Source: Gracilariopsis chorda
Taxonomy: Eukaryota > Rhodophyta > Florideophyceae > Gracilariales > Gracilariaceae
NCBI GenBank assembly: GCA_003194525.1
Contig: NBIV01000136.1
Location: forward strand, 141,259 to 205,258
Length of the DNA stretch: 64,000 bases
Direction: 5' to 3'
Shown here: positions 50,683 to 60,434 of the stretch, in pieces
Position numbering within the stretch: the first letter of the stretch is position 1
Layout: each line of letters opens with the position of its first letter
Notes under the pieces: model-generated
What the model was told of the DNA's origin: nothing
The model's database searches: none
The model's input: the letters and a program-made list of their open reading frames with translations, nothing else
Position numbers and translations under genes: made by a program

Positions 50683-53164
50683 TTGAGCATATCTCAAAAT
50701 CATGTGCCACGTGCCAACGTTTTACACCTCGGCCACAGTCCTTCCAAGTATCCATTCCAGGCAAAATAATATTCAACAGTGAAATTGCTTCGGATCTTAT
50801 GTTCTTGGACAAGAATGCCAGTTCTACACGTTGTCGACACACAAACGCACTTCAGCTCTGCAGTTTTCCTCAAGAGTCAGACCACTGAAGCAATCTGGTA
50901 CGCATTTCTTGGTTGTTGGGCCACATTAATACACCAGCTATCCAGACATGATGAGACAGGATAAAGCCAGACAACTCACATCCGCTCGATAGAAAGAACT
51001 GACAAGCATGGCTGGAATCACCCTTACACGTCTCAGGCGTTGAAAGTCATAATTCCCTTGGAACCGGTGAACGGTACCATGAACCCTTACGTCGTATCTA
51101 CCAAAGATTCGATATAGCGAGCTTGATGTCCCCATCGCCTCAGCCCTTCGACTTGCTGTCAAGGCTATGAAACGACACAATGAATCCCAAAGGAACTTGT
51201 ACCTCACTACTCGTATTTGGAGTTTCTTCTTTCGCTTTCCACCGTTTAGCACAGAACTTCCGAATCATGAGGAGGGAATGAGAGCTATTCAAATCGCGCG
51301 CACTGAGATGGAAACCATCACCTCGGAACTTCGTTTGCGCCGTGCAATCGTCGCTCGCATTCCATCTGCTGCATCAACAAGCTTGAAAGTTGGACAAGAA
51401 GTTCTAGTTTATCGAGAAGATTTGAAGCCAATAAAATGGATGGACCCTATAAAATTGTAAGAATTGATAACAAACAAGTCTTTATCAATCGCAATGGTGA
51501 AACAGTCCAGCATTCTATTGCGCAAGTCAAACCATTTCATCGTGACGAACTAATGGACAACCTTCATACTTGTCTCGAACCAATACTTCCTCGTGATTTT
51601 GAACTTCATGATGTTCAAATCACTGAAGTGTTAGGTCCTTCCGATCACCGTCGGAACCTACCAGCATTCAGTGAAGCTAAACGAAAAAAAGCTGGCAGGA
51701 TTAATATCGCGCTGAACGTGGAAAGTCATTAGACAAGACGAAGTGTCAGAAGACGCCAATATCCTCACTGGCCACTTTGTGCTCGCCATCAAAAATCCTG
51801 AGACTGATGAAGAGATATTTAAAGCCAAATTTGTCGCCCAAGGGCACAAAGATCCACAAAAAGCTTTTCTAGTGCACAATTCGCCTAATCTAAGACAATA
51901 TTAAACCCGAATTTTCGTTACCGTCGCTGCTATTCTTGGATATAGAGTATGGAACACAGATGTTCGTCAAGCATACTTGCAATCCGCACAGAAGCTCATG
52001 CATAAAGTATACCTGAAGCCTCCAAAAGAACTGGAACTTCCAGCACACATGTTGTTGGAACTTCTTCTCCGCCTCTTTATGGACTCTCAGATTCTGGAGA
52101 CTATTGGTACAGAACAATAACAACTCATCTGAAAGAAGATCTAGGAATTACCCCGACAAAAGGAGATCTGTCACTGTTTATGAAACACGAACAGGCAAAG
52201 CTCTTGGCTTAACCGGTGTTTACGTAGATGACCTCCTTCAATGCAGAACCGATCAATTCCTGCAAAAGGCAAAGCTCACCGTTCAGAAGTTTGAATCAAA
52301 GGACTTAGAAATGGATTCCGCTTTATTCGCAGGCGTAAGAGTACGCAAAACCGATAACGGATTTTAACTAAGTCAGGAACATTATGCCAAACGATTGCAA
52401 ATTCTTCCAAAAGATTGCACCTTCTTGATTTCCGTTCATTGAGACATAAACTTGCTTGGTTGACCCACACGCGACCAGATATTTGCTGTGCTGTCAACAA
52501 GGCTGCTCAAGTTACGGAACAATCTTTCTCAAGCGAAGATGTAAAGAACATCAACAAAGTCGTAAAACATATTCAGCAAAGTCAAAATGTAAATCTGAAA
52601 TATGTGAAACTTGATATCCATTCACTCCACCTCAAGGTATATTCCGATTCATCATTTGCCAACAATGCAGACAATTCATCCCAGATTGGATTCATTATTC
52701 TTCTCGTGGACAAGTTCGATAATTGCAATATTCTTCATTTCTCAAGTCACAAAAGCCGGCGCGTTACCAGATCCGTTTTAGGAGGAGAGCTATACGCATT
52801 TGCAGATGCATTCGATATAGCTTACGTTATCAAACATGACTTAGAGTCAATAATTGGGAAGAAAATTCCAATCACAATGCTTACTGACTCAAAAAGTTTA
52901 TTCGATGTAATAACAAAAAGCTCATCGACATCTGAAAAGCGACTAATGATCGACATTTCTGCAGTTCGTGAAGCCTACTCGAACCACGAAATTTGCGATG
53001 TTGGGTATATCACCTCCGCCAACAACCCGCCGATTGTTTTACCAAAGTTAAGAACTGTGATGCTATGAACCAAATTTTAAGTACTTCCACATGCGTCTTA
53101 GATATTAATCAACTAGTTATACGTGATTTTATGCGACAATTGTAAGCCATACGAAAAGAGGGAA
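50683..53164 (+). pseudogene. copia-2 unit a: integrase to RNase H, 5' truncated
   Basis: Starts abruptly inside the integrase zinc-finger region (HISKSCATCQRF), corresponding to position 56717 of unit b. It runs through the integrase core (VLHVVDTQTHFSSAV), the integrase C-terminus (VLVYREDLKPIKW) and RT (VRQAYLQSAQKLM, VYVDDLLQCR). RNase H follows (VYSDSSFANNADNSSQIGF, LTDSKSLFDVI; 52415-53068). Frame shifts are frequent. The purine tract AAAAGAGGGAA just before 53165 marks the start of the next LTR. Confidence 0.85.
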
Positions 53165-54357
53165 TGTGAGGATAAAGCTTCGCTCACCGTCCTTGTCAGA
53201 CGGTGAGGAAGAAAGTAGATGGAGTGGACCATCGCACCATCCTTGGGGATGGTGAGAAAGCGTCCTGCCTTCTCACCATCCCCGAGGATGGTGTGATGTC
53301 TGCTTACAATGCCACATTCATGCGAGCATGTTAGGACTCTAAGTACCGAGAAAGACGACTAGCGTCTTTCTCTCTGAGTATAAAAGGAGGGAACAGAGCT
53401 CTGCCTTTGCCTCTCGTCTGTTCCCCAACCCATTATTATCATCAACTCTACCTCTTCAAGCAAAGGAATCATCCTTTTTGGGCCGCCCCTAGCTACCACT
53501 ACAGGCCACCCCTTTTTTTAAACGTATTATTTCACGACATTCCAGAAATATCCGTGGATAATCGTCGATTTTTACCGTTTCCAAGTAGGTCATTCGACAT
53601 CTAAAGAATTGAAAAATTTCTTGGTAATGATACGCGTTGTTAACCAATACGTATAAGACGTAATTACTAACCACTCATTTTTTCTAATTTATATTCTTTT
53701 AGTGTCCGATCAGCATATAACTACAGTGTCTCGTAAACAGCCAGGCACGCTTTTATTTATAATTCGATCTATCCTACGGTAACCGTAGAGCACCCCGCCT
53801 CCCAGCATCGTCACCACCTTGCTTTACTACCAGCGCCACCAACCAATCAGCAACGACCGAACATATTGGACCATCTGACCCCTTCAGAAGTGGACAGTGA
53901 ATCAGAATCGGGCCACCGCTCAACTACATCCAGCCGCAAACCGCCAAGTGTCTTTGACCTTGAAGCGAAGAAATACCAGGCCTCGCCGCCGCCAACACAC
54001 ACAAATGCCAGTGCAGCCGAGCACCAGTGGCATACAGAAGCTCCGCAGGAAAAAGGCCAAGTGTTTGGCTGCCAATTGCAACCAAGAAGAAGACCACGCG
54101 TGGCTCGTGCCAAACGCTTCTGCACCAAAAAATGTGCAAAAAATTTGCCACCTAAACACACCGCAACTGCGTGCAGTGTAAGCGTACCCCGCCTTACTGT
54201 GCTACTTGTAAGCGCTCATTTGAGTCGCATCATCATTTGAACCGCCACAAAAACGGCAAAGCACTTCAAAGTGCTCTACAAAAAAAAAAAAAAAATTTGC
54301 TTTTACTTACCAATACTAATAGGCTAATTTTATACTAGTAAAGCTTAGTTAAACACA
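53165..54357 (+). repeat. copia-2 LTR/leader between units a and b
   Basis: Begins TGTGAGGATAAAG after a purine tract. Contains hairpins with CTCACC(G/A)TC arms, a TATA box (TATAAAA, 53379-53385), a predicted intron (53585-53702) and a zinc-finger reading frame. The right border is set tentatively at the CACA at 54354-54357, which mirrors the TGTG start. Because units are joined head to tail, the border cannot be proven here. Confidence 0.7.
53584..54270 (+). pseudogene. Zinc-finger ORF of copia-2 LTR/leader, copy b
   Basis: Same layout as the copy at 59589-60344. The predicted intron is 53585-53702 (GTAGGT...AG), with branch motif TACTAAC at 53665-53671. Lesions differ from the other copy: a one-base loss near 53748 shifts the frame early, and the first finger is deleted in part (near 54125-54150). 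The second finger is intact at its start: CATCKRSFESHHHLNRH (54198-54250), C-x2-C-x12-H. The tail is replaced by a run of A (54279-54294) in place of the AATAAA region. Confidence 0.6.
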
Positions 54358-54409
54358 ATACTCTATTATATTGGCATACATATCATTGTAGTAATTTGTT
54401 TAGTTCATT

Positions 54410-56040
54410 ATGCACCACTTAACGGAAATTTACTACCAAATTAGGTATGCAAATCAGCAACAACGACAATTTATCGAATTTATTAAGAATATTCAGGAAA
54501 ACAATACCCAAGCAGAGCCTGCTCAAGTAATCGAACTTCTGAGAACTGAATACCTTCCAGATAAGCTACTCACTTTTACAATTTTAAGTAATGGATTGCT
54601 TATGCGTAAGTTTGCAAAGTTCTTAGAAGATCATGGAATTAGTCTCGCAGAACATGAAAGCGGTCACCTCTGAAAAAGAATTGCCAAAACAATTTTTGAG
54701 GAGTCTCATTTAGAAGATGCTTTCACTGCTATAGATTTATTCGAGCAAACGCCGGCACCTGCTCCGCCTACGCGACAACAACCACAGAGATTTGCAGACG
54801 TCGAAGAGAAAACTGAGGTTGAGCAACAACGGGAGCTCCCACCTCCGAAACGCGTGAATGAGTGAAATCGCCAACGCCAGCCATGGCGTCCTCAAAACGT
54901 TAAAATTGAGCCAAAAACGAACTTTGGAGACAATCGAGACAGGACTGCTCACTATATCGCGTCTCGTTTCAAATATGAATCTTCTAAATTCTCAGGAGCC
55001 TTTGTGAATGTTGGGAGAAATTTCTGAGCGACTATAAGTATGCTGCCCTAGATTACAATCTATCCAATCATCAACCACTCCAATACTTACACCACCTTTT
55101 GCGTGGAAACGTGGAGCGTTTCTACGTACAAAACGTTGATGGCAGAGTGCGAAGTTTCAGGGAAGTTTCAGTAATAATGGAGAAATAGTATAATTCTCTT
55201 TCCCTTCAGAACTGCATTTCTGCCTACTTACATAAGTTACGAATCCAAAAACTTGTTTCAAAGAGCTCTTCATTAAGCGACGCTTTGGAGAAACTCCACG
55301 AAGAAATTTCGAAGTTGTCCCCACAAGGCCCTATGCACTGCCGATCCGAGCGCAACATAATCGAATATTTTACATAATGCTGTAATTGGTAATTCCTGGG
55401 CGCGAGATGCCTGCAGCAGAGCCAATGCGGGACTGATTAGTTATCATGAACTTTACGGTCAGTTGGAAGCCGCAATTCAACTCGATCAAGAAGAGAAAAT
55501 CGGTCGCATGCGAGATCAAAAGAGTCTTCAGTTGAACTCACTTTCCACCGGCGATTTTCAGAACTCTGACACGAGTGAAAACGTTCTATGCTGGCCAATC
55601 CCGATACGCACGTCACTCGCATTCCACAAACCGGACAAAGTTTCGTCAATCCAAAAGCAGACGAAATGTTACCTGTTGGAATTGTGGTAAATTCGGACAT
55701 GTTGTTGCCGAATGCAGGCAACGCAAGGACCTCACCAACAATGCCGCCAACCGTGTGCAATATTTGCAACGCAACGGCTACAAGGATCAGAACAAGGCTT
55801 TGAAACGTTTCCTGTATGAAATCTGCCAACAGCTCGAAGAGTCCAGTGATTCCGATGAATTCGAAAGCGCGGAAACATTTTTGCTTGCAACGGCGAGGCA
55901 GATATTAATGCAGACAACGAAAACTCTGATCCTTCCGAGCAATTCTTTGCGTCTAATTTTGGAACGCAGAGTAGCAAACCTTCCCTCTCGAATTGCCTTG
56001 AGGATTTTTAACTGGGAGTAGTAACCATTTCAGCCGTAGT
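54410..56040 (+). pseudogene. copia-2b gag
   Basis: Opens at 54410 (MHHLTEIYYQ...). TGA stops at 54671-54673 and 54863-54865 sit in otherwise continuous sequence; both could come from CGA by C to T. A CCHC knuckle CWNCGKFGHVVAEC is at 55674-55715, followed by an acidic Ser-rich stretch (EESSDSDEFESAE). The same two TGA stops occur in unit c. Confidence 0.75.
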
Positions 56041-57560
56041 GCTCCTCCCAAGCAGCAGAACAAGAAAGGACCAGACAAGTCCTCCAATGGCTCACCTCGA
56101 ATCATTCGTTTTTGTACACGAAAGCAAGCAAGATACAGTTCACGAACACCTCGTTGGAATCTTGTTGATATTCAAAACGTGAAGACAAGCTCATTCGAGA
56201 GAAACCGACGCAAATTTCAAGGCGCATGTCTGGATTCTGGCGCACAACAATCTGTAGTAGGAAAACAACAAGCCCAAGCGTACTGTAAACTTGGAGGCAT
56301 TCCATTAAGCTGAATCACTCCAACAAAGCTTTTAAATTTTGAGATGGCATATACTTCAGCCGTGGAACCATGCAAGTACGCATTCCAATCCCTGGCAACA
56401 CTTTCCTTCCACTTGAGATTGAGGTCGTTGACCCCTCTGTACCTCTTCTTATTGGACTCGATGTCCTGGACGTACACGCTCTTGTACCTGACAACGTGGA
56501 AAACATGTTACTCAACAAGAAGTTCAACTGGTCGATACCAATCACGCGGAAATTCGGACATATGTACTTAGAATTGGACTTCTCTGAGATTCTTTACACA
56601 AAAAAGTGAACTCCGAAAAATGCATATGCACTTCTACCATCCAAGCGCAAACAAGCTTTTCAACTTGATCTCCCGAGGAAAGCCAGAACATGCCACGGTT
56701 GAGACCAGGAAACTCATTGAGCATATCTCAAAATCATGTGCCACGTGCCAACGTTTTACACCCCGGCCACAGTCCTTCCAAGTATCCATTCCAGGCAGAA
56801 TAATATTCAACAGTGAAATTGCTTTGGATCTTATGTTCTTGAACAAAATGCCAGTTCTACACGTTGTCGACACACATAAACGCACTTCAGCTCTGCAGTT
56901 TTCCTCAAGAGTCAGACCACTGAAGCAATCTGGTACGCATTTCTCGGTTGTTGGGCCACATTATACACCGGCTATCCAGACAAGATGAGACTGGATAAAG
57001 CCAGACAATTCACATCCGCTCGATGGAAAGAACTGACAAGCATGGCTGGAATCACTAACAGTTCTCAGGCGTTGAAAGTCATAATTCCCTTGGAACCGGT
57101 GAACGGTACCATGGACCCTTACGTCGTATCTACCAAAAGATTCGATATAGCGAGCCAGATGTCCCCATCGCCTTAGCCCTTCGACTTGCTGTCAAGGCTA
57201 TGAACGATACAATGAATCCCGAAGGACTTGTCCTTCACTACTCGTATTTGGAGTTCTTCCTCGCTTTCCACCGTTTAGCACAGAACTTCCACATCATGAG
57301 AAGTGAATGAGAGCTCTTCAAATCGCGCGCACTGAGATGGAAACCATCACTTCGGAACTTCGTTTGCGCCGTGCCATCGTCGCTCGCATGCCATCTGCCG
57401 CATCAACAAGCTTGAAAGTTGGACAAGAAGTTCTAGTTTATCGCGAAGATTTGAAGCCAATAAAATGGACTGGACCCTATAAAATTTAAGAGAATTGATA
57501 ACAAACAAGTCTTTATCAATCGCAATGGTGTAACAGTCCAACATTCTATCGTGACGAACT
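56041..57560 (+). pseudogene. copia-2b protease and integrase
   Basis: The protease active site ACLDSGAQQSVVG (56226-56265) has D-S-G. The second half, LLIGLDVLDVHAL, is at about 56450-56490. Integrase: HMHFYHPSANKLFNLI and CATCQRF form the zinc module (56625-56755). The core begins EIALDLMFL and VLHVVDTH. The C-terminus is VLVYREDLKPIKWTGPYKI (57435-57487). Shifts at about 56600, 56845 and 57190, and a stop near 57488. Confidence 0.8.
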
Positions 57561-57561
57561 A

Positions 57562-59057
57562 ATGGACAACCTTCATAGTTGTCTCGAACCAATACTTCCT
57601 GGTGATTTTGAACTTTATGATGTTCAAATCACTGAAGTGTTAGGTCCTTCCGATCACCGTCGGAACCCAGCATTCAGTGAAGCTAAACGAAAAGAGCTGG
57701 CAGGATTAATATCACGCGGAACGTGGAAAGTCATTAGACAAGACGAAGTGTCAGAAGACGCCAATATCCTCACTGGCTGCTTTGTGCTCGCCATCAAAAA
57801 TCCTGAGACTGATGAAGAGATATTTAAAGCCAGATTTGTCGCCCAAGGGCACAAAGATCCATAAAAAAGCTTTTCTAGTGCACAATTTGCCTAATCTAAG
57901 ACAAATTTCAACCCGAATTCTCGTTACCGTCGCCGCTATTCTTGGATATAGAGTATGGAACACAGATGTTCGTCAAGCATACTTGCAATCCGCACAGAAG
58001 CTCATGCGTAAAGTATACCTGAAGCCTCCAAAAGAACTGGAACTTCCAGCACACATGTTGTTGGAACTTCTCCGCCCTCTTTATGGACTCTCAGACTCTG
58101 GAGACTATTGGTACAGAACAATAACAACTCATCTGAAAGAAAACCTAGGAATGACCCCGACGAAAGGAGATTTGTCACTGTTTATGAAACACGAACAGGC
58201 AAAGCTCATTGGCTTAACCGGTGTTTACGTAGATGACCTCCTTCAATGCAGAACCGATCAATTCCTGCAACAGGCAAAGCCCACCGTTCAGAAGTTTGAA
58301 TCAAAGGACTTAGAAATGGATTCCGCTTTATTCGCAGGCGTAAGAGTACGCAAAACCGATAACGGATTTTCACTAAGTCAGGAACATTATGCCAAACGAT
58401 TGCGAATTCTTCCAAAAGATTGCACCTTCTCTGATTTCCGTTCATTGAGACATAAACTTGCTTGGTTGACCCACACGCGACCAGATATTTGCTGCGCTGT
58501 CAACATGGCTGCTCAAGTTACGGAACAATCTTTCAAGCGAAGATGTGAAGAACATCAACAAAGTCGTAAAACATATTCAGCAAAGTCAAAATGTAAATCT
58601 GAAATATGTGAAACTTGATATCAATTCACTCCGCCTCAAGGTATATTCCGATTCATCATTTGCCAACAATGCAGACAATTCATCCCAGATTGGATTCATT
58701 ATTCTTCTCGTGGACAAGTTCGATAACTGCAATATTCTTCATTTCTCAAGTCACAAAAGCCGGCGTGTTACCAGATCCGTTTTAGGAGGAGAGCTATACG
58801 CATTTGCAGATGCATTCGATATAGCTTACGTTATCAAACATGTCTTAGAGTCAATAATTGGGAAGAAAATTCCAATTACAATGCTTACTGACTCAAAAAG
58901 TTTATTCGAAGTAATAACAAAAAGCTCATCGACATCTGAAAAGCGACTAATGATCGACATTTCTGCAGTTCGTGAAGCCTACTCGAACCACGAAATTTCC
59001 GATGTTGGGTATATCACCTCCGCCAACAACCCCACCGATTGTTTTACCAAAATTTAA
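57562..59057 (+). pseudogene. copia-2b reverse transcriptase/RNase H
   Basis: RT blocks: ISRGTWKVI, CFVLAIKN, ARFVAQGHKD, then a TAA at 57862-57864 absent from units a and c. After that a long frame has [31 protein letters not shown] and VYVDDLL (YVDD 58226-58237). One shift near 58535 leads to RNase H (VYSDSSFANNADNSSQIGF, GGELYAFADAFD, LTDSKSLFEVI, NNPTDCFTKI), ending in TAA. Confidence 0.85.
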
Positions 59058-59192
59058 GAACTGTGATGCTATGAACCAACTTTTAAGTACTTCCACATGC
59101 GTTTTAGATATTAATCAACTAGTTATACGTGATTTTATGTGACAATTGTAAGCCATACGAAAATAGAAGGGAATGTGAGGATAAAGCTCCGC

Positions 59193-59391
59193 TCACCGTC
59201 TTTGTCAGACGGTGAGGAAGAAGGAGATGGAGTGGACCATCTCACCATCTTTGGGGATGGTGAGAAAGTCGTGGCTTCTCACCATCCCCGAGGATGGTGT
59301 GTTGTCTGCTTACAATGCCGCATTCATGCGAGCATGTTAGGACTCTAACTACCGAGAAAGACGACTAGCGTCTTTCTCTCTGAGTATAAAA
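59193..59391 (+). promoter_or_regulatory. copia-2 U3: hairpin-repeat enhancer-like block and TATA box
   Basis: Four strong inverted repeats precede the TATA box. Arms CTCACCGTCT/AGACGGTGAG are at 59193-59217, CTCACCATC/GATGGTGAG at 59241-59264, CACCATCC/GGATGGTG near 59280-59299, and GAGAAAGACG/CGTCTTTCTC at 59354-59378. TATAAAA is at 59385-59391, six bases after the last hairpin. The recurring word CTCACC(A/G)TC in both orientations looks like a repeated protein-binding site. Confidence 0.65.
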
Positions 59392-59588
59392 GGAGGGAAC
59401 AGAGCTCGGCTTTCGCCTCTCGTCTGTTCCCCAACCCATTATTATCATCAAATCTACCTCTCTAAGCAAAGGAATCATCCTTTTTGGCCGCCCCTAGCTA
59501 CCACTACAGGCCACCCCTTTTTTTAAACGTATTATTTCACGACATTCCAGAAATATCCGTGGATAATCGTCGATTTTTACCGTTTCCA

Positions 59589-60344
59589 AGTAGGTCATTC
59601 GACATCTAAAGAATTGAAAAAATTCTGTTGGTAATGATTACGCGTTGTTAACCAATACGTATAAGACGTAATTACTAACCACTCATTTTTTCTAATTTAT
59701 ATTCTTTTAGTGTCCGATCAGCATATAACTACAGTGTCTCGTAAACAGCCAGGCACTGCTTTTATTTATAATTCGATCTATCCTACGGTAACCGTAGAGC
59801 ACCCCGCCTCCCAGCATCGTCACCACCTTGCTTTACTACCAGCGCCACCAACCAATCAGCAACGACCGAACATATTGGACCATCTGACCCCTTCAGAAGT
59901 GGACAGTGAATCAGAATCGGGCCACCGCTCAACTACATCCAGCCGCAAACCGCCAAGTGTCTTTGACCTTGAAGCCGAAGAAATACCAGTGCCTCGCCGC
60001 CGCCAACACACACAAATGCCAGTGCAGCCGAGCACCAGTGGCATGCAGAAGCTCCGCAGGAAAAGGCCAAGTGTTTGGCTGGCCAATTGCAACCGAAGAA
60101 GAAGACCACGCGTGTGGCTCGTGCCAAACGCTTCTGCACATTGTGCAAAAATCAGTGCAACAGTGCAAAAACCTTTTTTGACCACTTTCAGTCTAAAACA
60201 CACCGCAACTGCGTGCAGTGTAAGCGTACCCCGCCTTACTGTGCTAACTTGTAAGCGCTCATTTTGAGTCGCATCATCATTTGAACTGCCACAAAAAACG
60301 GCAAAGCACACTTCCAAAGTGCTCTACAATCAAAATTTAAATGA
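59589..60344 (+). pseudogene. Spliced two-zinc-finger ORF in the copia-2 LTR/leader, copy c
   Basis: A predicted 121-nt intron (59590-59710) has GTAGGT at its 5' end, TACTAAC at 59673-59679, a pyrimidine tract and TTTTAG at its 3' end. Splicing would join A (59589) to TGTCC..., creating ATG in the frame that is open for about 115 codons (Ser/Glu-rich, then Arg-rich). One shift near 60060 then leads to FCTLCKNQCNSAKTFFDHF...SKTH, a C-x2-C-x12-H-x5-H finger (60135-60205). A second finger with the same spacing follows: YC...L here, damaged by one base, while the H-KNGKA-H part is present. The stop TGA overlaps AATAAA (60344-60349). Probably a nucleic-acid-binding accessory protein. Confidence 0.6.
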
Positions 60345-60349
60345 ATAAA
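60344..60349 (+). terminator. Polyadenylation signal AATAAA
   Basis: Directly follows, by one shared base, the stop codon of the zinc-finger frame. It may serve the small gene, the whole retrotransposon, or both. Confidence 0.5.
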
Positions 60350-60434
60350 TAGATTTGCTTTTGCGTATTACTCTACAATTACTTACCAAATACTAATAGG
60401 CTAATTTTATACTAGTAAAGCTTAGTTAAACACA

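Larger units (their letters stand above)
53165..59174 (+). mobile_element. copia-2 unit b (LTR plus internal), 6.01 kb
   Basis: The distance from LTR start (53165) to the next LTR start (59175) is 6010 bases. Internal order: gag (54410 on), protease, integrase, RT, RNase H, purine tract. Copia order is clear. Multiple stops and shifts, several of them shared with unit c. Confidence 0.88.
59175..60434 (+). repeat. copia-2 LTR/leader between units b and c
   Basis: Same structure as 53165-54357, with the start TGTGAGGATAAAG after the purine tract AAAATAGAAGGGAA. It holds the U3 hairpins, TATA box, predicted intron, zinc-finger ORF and AATAAA. The tentative right border is CACA at 60431-60434. 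If AATAAA at 60344 is the retrotransposon polyadenylation signal, the zinc-finger gene lies inside the LTR. Confidence 0.7.

Noticed and set aside
54279-54297. The A-run after the zinc-finger ORF in unit b taken as a retrocopied poly(A) tail
   Set aside because: Sequence on both sides continues the normal LTR/leader found in unit c, so it is a local replacement or slippage rather than a retrogene end.
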